Of a stretch of DNA of 64,000 nucleotides, positions 25,251-35,317 are shown in pieces. Each line of letters opens with the position of its first letter. The stretch's first letter is position 1. The translations under genes and the position numbers were made by a program. The stretch spans positions 62,001 to 126,000 of the forward strand of contig CAJYKV010000008.1 of NCBI GenBank assembly GCA_913774955.1. The letters run 5' to 3'. The notes below the pieces were generated by a model. It was not told the DNA's origin. It did not search any database and worked only from the letters and a program-made list of their open reading frames with translations. This stretch comes from an uncultured Acidovorax sp. Lineage in GTDB: Bacteria; Pseudomonadota; Gammaproteobacteria; Burkholderiales; Burkholderiaceae_C.

Positions 25251-26726
25251 TCAGGTCCGCCCTGCCGCCAGCACCACGCCGGCCCGCAGGCCCCGCCCGC
25301 CGGAGCCTGCCAGCAGACGCAGAGAACCTCCGTGCCGGCGGGCGATCTCGTCGGCGATCGCCAGCCCCAGACCCGAGCCCTCGCCCTCCGCGCCGGGAAG
25401 CCGGTAGAAACGCTGCAGCACCCGGGAGCGCTCCGATTCCGCGATGCCGGGGCCGTCGTCCTCCACCTCCAGCAGGGCGCACGGCCCCGAGCCTCCCATG
25501 AAGACCGTCCGGCAGCGCAGCGTCACGCTGCCGCCCTCGGGCGTGTACTTGATGGCGTTGTCCACGAGGTTGGAGAGCAGTTCGCGCAGCAGCCAGCCAT
25601 GGCCCGTCGCCTCGGCGGGCGTGGCCTCCAGCCCCAGGTCCAGCCCCTTGGCCGTCGCGGCATCCAGGAAATCCTCCAGGATGCCCTCGCAGAGCGCCTT
25701 CAGGTCCACCTGCTGCATCGGCTGGCCCTCGAGGCTGCCGGCGTCGGCCCGCGACAGCGCCAGCAGCTGGTGCGCGAGCTTGGACGTCCGGCGGGCCGCC
25801 CGGCGCAACCCGTCGATCTCCTGCACGCCCAGCACGATGGAGCCTGGGGCGGTGCGCGCCGCCGGCACGTCCGCCTCCGCACCGCCTGCGCCCGGCGGCA
25901 GCGACTGCGGGCCGGATGCGCGCCGGCCGGCAGCCCGCGCCGACAGCGCCCAGGCCTCCACCTGCGCCTGCAGGCCCGCGAGCGGGGTGCGCAACTGGTG
26001 CGCGGCGTCCGCCACGAAGCGGCGCTGCCCCTCGGTCTGCTCATTCACCAGAGCGAACAGGCGGTTGAGCGAATGCACCAGCGGCCGCACCTCGGCGGGC
26101 GACGTGCCCTCGGGAATCGGGCTCAGGTCACGCGGGGAACGCCGCTCGACGGCCTCCGCCAGATCGACCAGCGGCTTGAACGCCTGCCGCACCGCCCAAT
26201 GGATGGCCAGCCCCGCCGCCGCGATGAGCACCAGATTGGGCAGCAGCACGCGCAGCAGCACCTGCTGCCCCCACTGCTGCCGGGGATCGGAGCCGTCGGC
26301 CAGTGCCACCACCAGCTCCCCGGCCCCCGTGCGTGTGCGCTGCACCGCGATGCGGTAGACGACGCTGTCGTGCTCGGTGCTGTGGAACTCGGGGTCATGG
26401 GTGAGCGGCACGGCGCTGTACACCCAGTGGTCGCCGAGCAGAATGCGGCCCGAGAGATCCTGCACGCTGTAGCCCGCATAACCGGCGTTCTGCCGCAGGA
26501 ACTCCTCCACCGGCGGCGCGAGCAGCAACAGCGGCGGCTCGCCATCTCGCCGAGGCATGGCGACCACCGAATCGGCGAGCGCCGGCAGGAGACGCACCAG
26601 CCGCTGGTCATGCCGGCCTGCGGCCTCGTCGGCGGAGCGGTAGTCCAGCCAGGCCCCCATCAGCGCGAGCATGCACAGCGGCAGCACCAGGAAGAGCAGC
26701 AGCCGGTTGCGCAGGGCGGAGGTCAT
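25251..26726 (-). CDS. Sensor histidine kinase, TctE-like
   Basis: A 491-residue inner-membrane kinase. Transmembrane helices are at about 8-26 and 157-175, with a periplasmic sensor between. A HAMP-like linker follows, then the phospho-acceptor His243 in FVADAAHQLRTP, and the HATPase domain with its N, G1 and G2 boxes. Relative to TctE homologues, an Ala/Gly/Pro-rich insertion of about 35 residues (262-296) interrupts the dimerisation hairpin. It pairs with the response regulator upstream. Confidence 0.88.
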   Translation of the reverse strand: MTSALRNRLLLFLVLPLCMLALMGAWLDYRSADEAAGRHDQRLVRLLPALADSVVAMPRRDGEPPLLLLAPPVEEFLRQNAGYAGYSVQDLSGRILLGDHWVYSAVPLTHDPEFHSTEHDSVVYRIAVQRTRTGAGELVVALADGSDPRQQWGQQVLLRVLLPNLVLIAAAGLAIHWAVRQAFKPLVDLAEAVERRSPRDLSPIPEGTSPAEVRPLVHSLNRLFALVNEQTEGQRRFVADAAHQLRTPLAGLQAQVEAWALSARAAGRRASGPQSLPPGAGGAEADVPAARTAPGSIVLGVQEIDGLRRAARRTSKLAHQLLALSRADAGSLEGQPMQQVDLKALCEGILEDFLDAATAKGLDLGLEATPAEATGHGWLLRELLSNLVDNAIKYTPEGGSVTLRCRTVFMGGSGPCALLEVEDDGPGIAESERSRVLQRFYRLPGAEGEGSGLGLAIADEIARRHGGSLRLLAGSGGRGLRAGVVLAAGRT

Positions 26727-26811
26727 GGGCGGAGGGTCTGGAGCGGCCGGAAGTGGCGGGCTTGGCGGCCGGATGGCGAACGAACCGTGGGCGTGCGCCG
26801 CGGAATCCCGG

Positions 26812-27534
26812 TCAGGCGCCCGCTGCGGGAGCGCTCAGTTCGAGCCGGTAGCCGAAACCCCGGATGGAGCGCAGCGCCACGCCGCCGGGCTCGAGCTTGC
26901 CGCGCAGGCGCGACACGTACACCTCGACCGCATTGGGAGTGATCTCCTTGTCCCAGCCGGTGAGCGCCTGTACCAGCTTGTCCTTGCTGGCGGGCTTGGG
27001 CGCGTGGATCAGCAGGTACTCCAGCACCGTCCATTCGCGCGGGCCCAGCTCGATCGTCTGCCGCACGTCCGGGCCGCCCGCCGCATCCGGCGTGCGCAGG
27101 CTCGCGCGCCGCGCGGCGGTGTCCAGCTCCAGCGGGCCGAAACTCAGTACCGCGGTGGTGGCGGCCTGCGACCGGCGCAGCAGCGCGCGCAGGCGTGCCA
27201 GGAGTTCGGGCAGCTCGTACGGCTTCACCATGTAGTCGTCGGCCCCGAGGTCCAGTCCCTGCACGCGGTCGTGCAGCGCGTCGCGCGCGGTGAGGATCAG
27301 CACCGGCATCGACGGATGGGCCATGTCCGGCTGGCGCAGGCAACGGGTCAGCTCCAGCCCGTCCATGCCCGGCAGGCCGATGTCGATGATGGCCGCATCG
27401 AAGGTCTCGCTGCGCAGCACCTCTTCGGCCCGCTCGCCGCTGCCGACCCAGTCCACCGCGTAGCCGGCGTCGTTCAGCCCGAGCTTGATGCCGCTCGCGA
27501 GCATCACGTCGTCCTCGACCAGCAGCAGCCGCAT
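26812..27534 (-). CDS. OmpR-family response regulator, TctD-like
   Basis: A 240-residue regulator. The receiver domain has EDD at 7-9, phospho-acceptor Asp51 and the conserved Lys in MVKPYE. A winged-helix DNA-binding domain follows (LGPREWTVLEYLLIHAP through YVSRLRGKL and the RSIRGFGYRL end). It is transcribed before the kinase with an 85-bp gap. TctD/TctE pairs control carboxylate uptake, which agrees with the Bug and TRAP transporters in the window, but the targets are not shown by sequence. Confidence 0.9.
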   Translation of the reverse strand: MRLLLVEDDVMLASGIKLGLNDAGYAVDWVGSGERAEEVLRSETFDAAIIDIGLPGMDGLELTRCLRQPDMAHPSMPVLILTARDALHDRVQGLDLGADDYMVKPYELPELLARLRALLRRSQAATTAVLSFGPLELDTAARRASLRTPDAAGGPDVRQTIELGPREWTVLEYLLIHAPKPASKDKLVQALTGWDKEITPNAVEVYVSRLRGKLEPGGVALRSIRGFGYRLELSAPAAGA

Positions 27535-27565
27535 GCTCTCTGCCCTTCGCGCGCCGGCCCGCGGA

Positions 27566-28456
27566 TCAGTGGCTGCGGATCATCGTTCCGTAGGCCTGCT
27601 CGGTCAGGATCTCCAGCAGCATCGCGTGCGGCACGCGGCCGTCCACGATGTGGACCGAGTTCACCCCGCTCTTGGCCGCGTCGATCGCGCCCGCCAGCTT
27701 GGGCAGCATGCCGCCGGAGATCGTTCCGTCGTTCACGAGCTCGTCGATCTCCCGCGCGGTCAGCTCGGTGATGAGCTCGCCCGCCTTGTTCAGCACGCCG
27801 GGAATGTTGGTGAGCATCATGAGCTTCTCGGCCTTGAGCACGGAAGCCAGCTTGCTTGCCACCACGTCGGCGTTGATGTTGTAGCTCTCGTTCTCCTCGC
27901 CGAAGCCCAGCGGGCTGATCACGGGGATGAACGCGTCATCCTGCAGCGCCTTCACCACGCTCGGGTCGATGGAGACGATGTCCCCCACCTGGCCGATGTC
28001 GTGCTCCTTGGCCGGATCGTCCTTGTCCGCCAGCTTGAGCTTGCGCGCCCGGATCAGGCCGCCGTCGCGCCCCGTCAGGCCCACGGCCTTGCCGCCGGCC
28101 TGATTGATCAGGCCCACGATGTCCTGCTGCACCTCGCCTGCGAGCACCCACTCGACCACTTCCATCGTCTCGGCATCGGTCACCCGCATGCCCTGGACGA
28201 ACTGCCCCTGCTTGCCGAGCCGCTTGAGCGCCGTCTCGATCTGCGGCCCGCCGCCGTGCACCACCACCGGGTTCATGCCCACCAGCTTGAGCAGAACCAC
28301 GTCCTCGGCGAAGTCGGCCTGCAGCGCCGGATCGGTCATGGCATTGCCGCCGTACTTGATGACGATGGTCTTGCCGTGGAACTTGCGGATGTAGGGCAGA
28401 GCCTGAGCCAGGATCTCGGCCTTGTCCCGGGGGGCGATGGATTGCAGATCGGTCAT
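27566..28456 (-). CDS. argB: Acetylglutamate kinase ArgB
   Basis: A 296-residue amino-acid kinase. It shows [12 protein letters not shown] at the nucleotide site, [10 protein letters not shown] at the N-acetylglutamate site, and the long C-terminal arginine-sensing region. It phosphorylates N-acetylglutamate in arginine biosynthesis. The length and intact motifs indicate an active enzyme. ATG 28456 matches the family N-terminus ([16 protein letters not shown]). Confidence 0.95.
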   Translation of the reverse strand: MTDLQSIAPRDKAEILAQALPYIRKFHGKTIVIKYGGNAMTDPALQADFAEDVVLLKLVGMNPVVVHGGGPQIETALKRLGKQGQFVQGMRVTDAETMEVVEWVLAGEVQQDIVGLINQAGGKAVGLTGRDGGLIRARKLKLADKDDPAKEHDIGQVGDIVSIDPSVVKALQDDAFIPVISPLGFGEENESYNINADVVASKLASVLKAEKLMMLTNIPGVLNKAGELITELTAREIDELVNDGTISGGMLPKLAGAIDAAKSGVNSVHIVDGRVPHAMLLEILTEQAYGTMIRSH

Positions 28457-28586
28457 GGAGCGCTCGACGTGAAAAACAGGGGGCACGGAATGAAGAGATG
28501 CGCATTGTGCCCGCTCCGCGGGGCACTTCGGCGCGGCGGCGGCGCCCTCCCGTCTCCGGCGGCCTCTCAGGAGGTGCCCGGAGGGA

Positions 28587-29690
28587 TCAGTGCTTCAGCC
28601 AGAGCGGCACCTTGAACCGCACGATCGCCAGGTAGGCGGTCACGTAGGTCAGGCCGAACAGGCCGCAGAACACCATCAGCACGGGCGTATTGCTCCAGAA
28701 CAGCACCGCCGGCACCACGGTGAGCATGGTGAAGCCCCACAGATAGGGCGACGTGCGGTTGTTGCGCATGAGCACCCGCCGCGATTCGTCGTCGTGGAAC
28801 ACACCGCGCACGATGCGGCGGTAGATCAGCTGGTGGAAATGCAGCGCGTCCGCCACGCCCGGCGACACGCCCCGGGCGAGTTTCCGGTAGCTGGAAAACA
28901 GCGTTTCCCAGACCGGGTACATCAGCAGCAGCATCGGGAACCAGGGCGACACCTCGTGGTTGCGCTGCACCAGCGCGATGCTGCTGAGCGCGATCATCAC
29001 GCCCCAGATGTAGGCGCCGCTGTCGCCCGCGAACAGCATCCCGCGCGGGTAGTTCCAGACGAGGAAACCCATCGTCGCGGCCGCGGTGCAGATCAGCAGC
29101 GACGCCAGCGCGCGGTCTCCCACCTGCAGGCTCACGTGCGCCAGCGCGAGGCAGACGATCAGCGCGACCATGCCGGCGAGGCCGTTGTAGCCGTCGATGA
29201 TGTTGAAGGCATGCGGCAGGCCCGCGACGGCCAGCACCACGATGCACATGCCCAGCCAGGGCATCTCGACCAGGTAGGCGTCCAGCCACGGTAGCCCGAG
29301 CCGCGATACGTTCATGTTCAGCACCATGAGCGCGATGCCGCCCGACAGCGCGGTGAGCATCAGCCGGAAGCGCACGGGCAGGCGCTGCGTCATGTCCTCG
29401 GCCATGCCGCCGAGTGCCGCCGGGATCAGGCAGGCCATCCACCAACCCACCCAGTTGCCGAGCCGCAGCGAACCCGGATCGCCCCACAGCAGCGACTGCA
29501 CCGCCCCGAGCGCCCAGCTGGCCGCCATGCCCGCCAGCAGGGCCGCGCCCCCGAGCCGTGGCACGTCGCCCATGTGGAACCGCTGCGGCATGGCTGCGCC
29601 GTAGTTCGCGGCGTGCCCTCGTCCCCATCGGACGATGCAGGCGGCGCACAGCGCCGTTGCCAGAAAGCTGACCAGAGACAACCAGATCAT
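28587..29690 (-). CDS. WecA/MraY-type polyprenyl-phosphate sugar-phosphate transferase
   Basis: A 367-residue membrane protein with about ten helices. It has the catalytic [11 protein letters not shown] loop, [10 protein letters not shown], and the [12 protein letters not shown] histidine loop of the WecA/WbpL family. It would load the first sugar phosphate onto undecaprenyl phosphate to start a surface glycan. The start overlaps the end of the adjacent glycosyltransferase gene by four bases (ATGA), so the two are coupled. Confidence 0.9.
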   Translation of the reverse strand: MIWLSLVSFLATALCAACIVRWGRGHAANYGAAMPQRFHMGDVPRLGGAALLAGMAASWALGAVQSLLWGDPGSLRLGNWVGWWMACLIPAALGGMAEDMTQRLPVRFRLMLTALSGGIALMVLNMNVSRLGLPWLDAYLVEMPWLGMCIVVLAVAGLPHAFNIIDGYNGLAGMVALIVCLALAHVSLQVGDRALASLLICTAAATMGFLVWNYPRGMLFAGDSGAYIWGVMIALSSIALVQRNHEVSPWFPMLLLMYPVWETLFSSYRKLARGVSPGVADALHFHQLIYRRIVRGVFHDDESRRVLMRNNRTSPYLWGFTMLTVVPAVLFWSNTPVLMVFCGLFGLTYVTAYLAIVRFKVPLWLKH

Positions 29691-30472
29691 GGGGCGCCGA
29701 TCCTACGCGGTTCGGTCGTATCCGAACGCAACAAAGACCGCGCCTGGTGATACACCGGCGACGTCCACAGCGTCAGAAGGCTGCGCACGTGCCATGCCAG
29801 GTGTGTCAGGCGGCGCCGGCTGGCGCGCTGCCCGACGTGCGCGACGCGGACCGGCGCCTTGGCGAGCGTCCTGCCGCGCAGCCGCAGCCGCAGGCAGAGG
29901 TCCACGTCCTCGCAATACATGAAGTAGCGCTCGTCGAAGCCGCTCAGCGCACCCCACACCGGCCCGGGAAAAAGCAGGAAGGCGGCATTCACCCAGTCGG
30001 TGCGCCGCTCCGCCTGCCGCAGCACCCGGCGGCGCCACAGGGCCGACGGCGTGGGCAGCTCCCGCTCGGCATCCTGTGGAACGCCGTGGCCGTTCACCTG
30101 CTCGGGGTAGGCGCAGCCGACGCCCCGCTCCGACGCGGCACGGCGCAGCGCCGGGAACGGGTCCGTGTCCAGGAAGGCGATGTCGGGATTGACCACCGCG
30201 ACGAACGGCTCCGGAGCCCCGGCAAGTGCGCGATTGTGGTTGGCGCCGAAGCCCAGGGGCAGCGCGTTGCGCCGGATGTCCAGCACGAAGGGCCAGCCGC
30301 CTGGAGGCTCGGGCGGAGGGGGCTCGGGGATGTTGAACGTCAGCACCACGCGGCTCACGCTGCCCCTGCAGATGCGTGCCATGCCATGGAGCATGGCGTG
30401 CAGGAGCGGGCCATGGCCATGGCTGACGACGGATACCGCCAAGCCGTCCGCCGCGTGGGAAAGGGTTGTCAT
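29687..30472 (-). CDS. Family 2 glycosyltransferase
   Basis: A GT-A fold protein of about 261 residues. A short VSVVSHGHG strand begins the nucleotide-sugar domain. VNPDIAF supplies the metal-binding acidic motif, and FMYCEDVDLCLRLRL is the typical rhamnosyltransferase-like GT2 acceptor-side motif. It probably adds the second sugar of the lipid-linked glycan. It is first in the two-gene unit with the WecA-type gene and diverges from the large fusion gene. The start may be ATG 30472 or a codon further up to 30505. Confidence 0.82.
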   Translation of the reverse strand: MTTLSHAADGLAVSVVSHGHGPLLHAMLHGMARICRGSVSRVVLTFNIPEPPPPEPPGGWPFVLDIRRNALPLGFGANHNRALAGAPEPFVAVVNPDIAFLDTDPFPALRRAASERGVGCAYPEQVNGHGVPQDAERELPTPSALWRRRVLRQAERRTDWVNAAFLLFPGPVWGALSGFDERYFMYCEDVDLCLRLRLRGRTLAKAPVRVAHVGQRASRRRLTHLAWHVRSLLTLWTSPVYHQARSLLRSDTTEPRRIGAP

Positions 30473-30570
30473 GAACCGCGTATTGTCGTCTTTCCCGGCC
30501 GACACCCCTGTAGGAGGATGCTCACGCAGACTCTCCGGAAGCAGTATGACCGGCCCGTCATAATCCGCGG

Positions 30571-33500
30571 ATGACCCAAACCATCGAGGATCTGCACGTC
30601 TATCTCCGCAGCATACGGCCCGACGAGCGCACCTCCCTTTCCGTTCTCGCAGGCCAGATCCGGGAGGGCGCTGCCGTGCTCGACCTGGGCTGCGGCAGTG
30701 GCGCGCTGGGCCAGTACCTGGCCGAAACCCGCGGTGCCGTCAGCGACGGCGTGACCTGGAGCGAGGCTGAAGCCGCCCATGCACGCCCCCACTACCGCCG
30801 CGTGGCGGTCGAGGATCTCGAGACCTGCGATCTCGTTACCCTTTTTACCGGCCAGCGGTATGACTATATCGTGTGCGCCGACGTGCTGGAGCACCTGCGC
30901 CGCCCAGAACAGATCCTGGACCAGTGCCGGCAACTGCTCGCCCCCGAAGGCCGGCTGCTGATTTCCGTGCCGAACGCCGGCTACTGCGGCCTCGTGGCCG
31001 AACTGCTGCAGGGCGATTTCCGCTATCGCGAGGAAGGCCTGCTCGACCGCACCCATCTCCGCTTCTTCACGCGGCGATCGCTCGCCCGCTTCCTCGGCGA
31101 GCACCGCTGGAGCGTCGATGAGATCGACACCGTCGAGCGCGAAATTCCCGAGTCCGAATTCGAGGACGCTTTCGACCGCCTGCCACCCGCCGTGGCCCGG
31201 CACCTGCTGACCGCGCCGGATGCCCTGGCCTACCAGTTCATCGGCCGCGCCCGCCCCGCGGCGGAAGCAGTGGCCAACGATCCGGGGCCGGAGACCGGTC
31301 CGGCGCGTGCCGCGTTCACCGCCCAGCTCTATTGCGGCACCGCGCAGGGCTTCGCGGAAGACCGCAAGCTCACGGCCCGCGGCACGATCGGCGAACTGCA
31401 CCAGACGATCCGTTTCGCGCTGCCCTCTTCCGCCAGCGATCCCGTCACGCGCCTGCGCTTCGACCCGGCGGACCGGCCCGGCTTCCTGCACCTGCATGCC
31501 ATCACTTTGCGGGCGCCGGACGGCAGAGCGGCATGGACCTGGCGGGCCGATGCGGCATCGCGCCCGCTGCTGGCGGACGTGCCGCAGCAGCAGATCGCCT
31601 GGAACGCCCAGGCCCTGCCCGCGGCGTCGTCGTCCAGCCTGCTGCTGCTCACGGGTGAGGATCCGTGGATGGAATTGCCGGTTCCGCAGGAAGCCCTGGC
31701 CGCGGCCACGGGCGGCACCGAAGGGGCCTGCCTGGAAGTGGAAATGGGCTGGCCGATGTCGGCCGACTACCTCGCCCTCTCCGGGACCGTGCGGCCGTTG
31801 CAGGACCGGATCGCGCAACTGGGCGACGAGCACCACGCCACCCAGGTGCGGATGAATGCCGAGCTGGAAAGGTCCCGCCAAACCTGGACCGAGATGGAGG
31901 GCAGGAACCGGGCGCTTGAGCAAGAACGCTTGGCCCTCCAGCATGACCACGACACCGTGCTGCGGCAACGCAACGAACTGCAGCAGCAGTCGTCCCACTC
32001 GCTGCGCGACATCGTCCGGCTCCAGCACGAACTGGGCTGCATGCGCCGCGATTTCAACTCCCTGTCCGATCACCTGCGCACCATCGAGAACTCCACCGTG
32101 TTCCGAGCGACGCGCCCCATCGTCCACGCCAAGATGCGCATCGACCGCCTGCTGGGACGCGCCCCGCAACCCATCGCACGACCCACCCACGTCCCGACGC
32201 CCGTGGCTCCGCCGCCGCACCCCGTCGACGTGATCGTCCCCGTGTACCGCGGGCTCGCCGATACGCAGCTCTGCATCGACTCGGTGCTGGCCAGCGGTTG
32301 CCGCACGCCCTGGCGCCTCATCGTCATCAACGACTGCAGCCCCGAGCCCGAGGTCACGGCCTGGCTGCGGGAACGCGCCGCGGGCGACGACCGCATCCTG
32401 CTGCTGGAAAACGCCGAGAACCTGGGCTTCGTCGGCACGGTGAACCGCGGCATGGCGCTCAGCGACAGCCACGACGTGCTGCTGCTCAACAGCGATACGG
32501 AAGTGGCCAACGACTGGCTCGACCGCATCCGCCAGGCGGCCTACGGCGATGCGAAGGTCGCGTCCGTCACGCCGTTTTCCAACAACGCCACGATCTGCAG
32601 CTACCCGCTCTTTTGCAAGGACAACGACCTGCCGCCCGGCTACGACACCGCGCGCCTGGATGCGCTGTGCGCCCGCACCAACCCCGGCGTGGTGGTGGAC
32701 GTTCCGACGGGCGTGGGCTTTTGCATGTACATCCGCCGCGACTGCCTGCGGCAGGTCGGCCTGTTCGACACCGAGCACTTCGGCAAGGGCTACGGCGAGG
32801 AGAATGACTTCTGCCAGCGTGCCCAGGCCGCCGGCTGGCGCAACCTGCACCTGCTCGATACGTTCGTGCTGCACACGGGCGGCGTGAGCTTCGGCGACAG
32901 CAAGAGCCCGCGCGAACTGGCCGCCATGGAAACGCTGCGGCGCCTGCACCCGAGCTACGACCGCGACGTGCATGCCTTCGTGCAGGCCGACCCGGCCCAG
33001 CCCTACCGCCTCGCGCTGGACGCCGCCCGCATCGCGGAAGCCGGCACGCGCGTGGTGCTCGCGGTGCTGCACGACCGCGCCGGCGGCACGGTGCGGCACG
33101 TGCGCGAATTGGCGGCCCACCTGGCCGGCCAGGCGCAGTTCCTGACCCTCGCGCCCACGCACGGACGCAGCGTGCGCTTGCGCATGGCGGGCGAAGACGA
33201 AGGCTTCTCACTGACCTTCCGTCTGGACGACCAGTACGACGACCTCATCGAGACGCTGCGCCGCCTGGGGGTCTGCCACGTGCACTACCACCATCTGCTG
33301 GGCCACGGGCAGGAGGTCCGCAACCTGCCACACCTGCTGGGCGTGACCTACGACTTCACCGCCCACGACTACTACAGCTACTGCACGCACATCACCTTGA
33401 CGGGTACCGGCCACCGCTACGTCGGCGAGCCGGGCCCCGGCCAGTGCCAGTGCTGCCCTCCGCAGTCGCAGGCCCCGACGGGCGTCACCGTCGCGGAATG

Positions 33501-34410
33501 GCGGCAGGCCAATGCCCGTCTGCTGAACGGAGCGCGCCACGTGCTCGCGCCCAGCCGGGACGCCGCGCAGCGCATCGCCGCCTTCGCGCCCATGGCGCGT
33601 GTCCACGCCGTGCCGCACACCGACATGCCGGACTCCGCGGATCTGCCGCTGCCCGCGCCTGCTCCATTGCCCGCCGGCCGTCGCCTGAAAGTGGTGGTGA
33701 TCGGCGCGCTCAGCACCATCAAGGGCGCCGACGTGCTCGAAGCCGTCGCCGTCGAGGCGGCGCGGCGCAATGCGTCCGTCGACTTCCACCTCATCGGCTA
33801 CGGCTACCGCAGCCTGCAGACGCAGCCGCGCGCGCGCCTCACGGTGCATGGCGAATACAGCGACAAGGATCTGCCCCAACTGCTGCAATGGCTCGAACCC
33901 GACCTGGTGTGGTTCCCCGCCCAGTGGCCCGAGACCTACAGCTACACGCTGAGCGCCGCCCTGCTCGCCGGCCTGCCGGTGGCCGTGCCGGACATCGGCG
34001 CATTCCGCGAGCGGGTGGCCGGCCGGCCATGGAGCTGGGTGCTGCCGTGGGATGCCACGGCGGCCGGGTGGCTCGCCTGGTTCGACCAGGTGCGCACCGC
34101 GCACTTCGCCACGGGCACGGCGCCGGCGCTGGCGGAATTGCAGGCGGCAGCCCTGCCCGACGGCGTGCCCTCCGCCCCCTTCCGGTACGACGGCGACTAC
34201 CTGGCAGACATTCCCGCGGCGGCACCGGCGCAGCCCCTGTCCGCACAGGAACTGCAGCGCTACCTGCCGCAGGAGACGACCGCGGCCGCCGCGAAATCGG
34301 GCCTGCTCTCGGCCGTGGTGTACCTGCGGTCCCTGCCGGTGCTGCGGGGCGTTGCGCGCAGGATTCCCTCCCACTGGCAGCGCCGCGTGAAGAACTGGCT
34401 GCAGGCCTGA
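30571..34410 (+). CDS. Fused methyltransferase, coiled coil and two glycosyltransferases
   Basis: A 1279-residue cytoplasmic protein. Residues 1-225 are a class I SAM methyltransferase (VLDLGCGSG at 36-44, CADVLEHL at 102-109). About 245-395 is a beta-rich domain of unknown type, and 405-510 a predicted coiled coil. About 550-775 is a GT2 glycosyltransferase (VIVPVYR, LLLNSDTE with the metal-binding Asp642, GYGEENDFCQR). About 825-1200 is a GT4-like glycosyltransferase. It probably extends and methyl-caps an exported polysaccharide. No good ribosome site precedes the ATG. Comparable fusions occur in O-antigen clusters, but domain content varies. Confidence 0.85.
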   Translation: MTQTIEDLHVYLRSIRPDERTSLSVLAGQIREGAAVLDLGCGSGALGQYLAETRGAVSDGVTWSEAEAAHARPHYRRVAVEDLETCDLVTLFTGQRYDYIVCADVLEHLRRPEQILDQCRQLLAPEGRLLISVPNAGYCGLVAELLQGDFRYREEGLLDRTHLRFFTRRSLARFLGEHRWSVDEIDTVEREIPESEFEDAFDRLPPAVARHLLTAPDALAYQFIGRARPAAEAVANDPGPETGPARAAFTAQLYCGTAQGFAEDRKLTARGTIGELHQTIRFALPSSASDPVTRLRFDPADRPGFLHLHAITLRAPDGRAAWTWRADAASRPLLADVPQQQIAWNAQALPAASSSSLLLLTGEDPWMELPVPQEALAAATGGTEGACLEVEMGWPMSADYLALSGTVRPLQDRIAQLGDEHHATQVRMNAELERSRQTWTEMEGRNRALEQERLALQHDHDTVLRQRNELQQQSSHSLRDIVRLQHELGCMRRDFNSLSDHLRTIENSTVFRATRPIVHAKMRIDRLLGRAPQPIARPTHVPTPVAPPPHPVDVIVPVYRGLADTQLCIDSVLASGCRTPWRLIVINDCSPEPEVTAWLRERAAGDDRILLLENAENLGFVGTVNRGMALSDSHDVLLLNSDTEVANDWLDRIRQAAYGDAKVASVTPFSNNATICSYPLFCKDNDLPPGYDTARLDALCARTNPGVVVDVPTGVGFCMYIRRDCLRQVGLFDTEHFGKGYGEENDFCQRAQAAGWRNLHLLDTFVLHTGGVSFGDSKSPRELAAMETLRRLHPSYDRDVHAFVQADPAQPYRLALDAARIAEAGTRVVLAVLHDRAGGTVRHVRELAAHLAGQAQFLTLAPTHGRSVRLRMAGEDEGFSLTFRLDDQYDDLIETLRRLGVCHVHYHHLLGHGQEVRNLPHLLGVTYDFTAHDYYSYCTHITLTGTGHRYVGEPGPGQCQCCPPQSQAPTGVTVAEWRQANARLLNGARHVLAPSRDAAQRIAAFAPMARVHAVPHTDMPDSADLPLPAPAPLPAGRRLKVVVIGALSTIKGADVLEAVAVEAARRNASVDFHLIGYGYRSLQTQPRARLTVHGEYSDKDLPQLLQWLEPDLVWFPAQWPETYSYTLSAALLAGLPVAVPDIGAFRERVAGRPWSWVLPWDATAAGWLAWFDQVRTAHFATGTAPALAELQAAALPDGVPSAPFRYDGDYLADIPAAAPAQPLSAQELQRYLPQETTAAAAKSGLLSAVVYLRSLPVLRGVARRIPSHWQRRVKNWLQA

Positions 34411-34459
34411 CGGGAACGTCCGGGCGGCATCGGGAGTGCCTGCCGGTACCGGGGCCGGC

Positions 34460-35317
34460 TCAGCGCCCCAGCAGCAGGAAAATCTCGTTGTTGAGCAGCC
34501 AATCTTCCGGGTACTTGCCGTGCAGTGCCGCGGGAATCTCCATCTGCACGTTGCGGCGCTCCTGCCGCACCACGTGGAACCCGGCCTCGGCGGTCAATGC
34601 CACCAGCTCGTCGGCCGTCAGCCGGTTCAGCGCCCGGTATTCGTTGAAGACGAAGCGCTTGTACCCCTCGGGGCCGAAATCGGCGAAGCCGAAGTCGGTC
34701 TCGGCGGCGTCGATCGGTCCCTCGTGCGTGCGCACGATCTCCCACAACGCCTCTTCGCTCACCAGCAGGTGGTGCCACGGCACCTCGTCGTAGCGGCGCA
34801 GGTGCGAACCATAGGGCGAATAGAAGAGCGGCTCGATCTGGATGAAGAAGAAACCGCCCGGCCGCAGGCAGGCGTGGAGGTCCTTGAGGATCGGCAGCAA
34901 CTGGTCGCGCTGCACGTGCTCGAAGGTCGACCAGCTCATGATGCCGTCCACCAGCGGCCCCCTGCCCGCCAGCGGCGTGCCGGGCGCGATGGTCTCGAAC
35001 GTCAGCGCCGCCGGAATGCGCGACATGCCCAGCTGCTCGCGCGCGATGCGGGGCAGCTTGGCGTATTCCTGGCGGATGTCCACCCCGTGGATCGCGGTGG
35101 CACCGTGCCGCAGCACCAGCGAGAGATCGGTGATGCCGTCGCCGCAACCGAAGTTCAGCAGCCGCGCCGTCGGCAGATCGAGCACGCCGCCCACCCAGTG
35201 GTGGACCACGTCGGACGCGTACTCGAAATGCGCGCGGAACCATTCGTCGGTGATTTGCTGGGCGTCCCAGGGGGCGATGCCCCATATACGCTCTTTCCAT
35301 CCATTCATCCAATTCAT
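34460..35317 (-). CDS. Class I SAM-dependent methyltransferase
   Basis: A 285-residue methyltransferase with a glycine-rich motif I in LLNFGCGDGITD (about residues 53-64), an acidic residue ending strand 2 (HGVDIRQEY), and the WSTFEHVQ segment of motif III. It overlaps the upstream acyltransferase gene by four bases and ends the wzm-wzt unit, convergent with the large fusion gene. Its target is probably a glycan hydroxyl or carboxyl group; this is inferred from location. Confidence 0.82.
   Translation of the reverse strand: MNWMNGWKERIWGIAPWDAQQITDEWFRAHFEYASDVVHHWVGGVLDLPTARLLNFGCGDGITDLSLVLRHGATAIHGVDIRQEYAKLPRIAREQLGMSRIPAALTFETIAPGTPLAGRGPLVDGIMSWSTFEHVQRDQLLPILKDLHACLRPGGFFFIQIEPLFYSPYGSHLRRYDEVPWHHLLVSEEALWEIVRTHEGPIDAAETDFGFADFGPEGYKRFVFNEYRALNRLTADELVALTAEAGFHVVRQERRNVQMEIPAALHGKYPEDWLLNNEIFLLLGR

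Noticed and set aside
30469-33162. An 897-codon minus-strand open frame opposite the fused glycosyltransferase
   Set aside because: Antisense to a gene with clear motifs; the composition is of mirror type.
34410-34460. GCCGG/CCGGC hairpin between the large fusion gene and the methyltransferase gene
   Set aside because: The stem is short with no T-tract, so it was not called a terminator.
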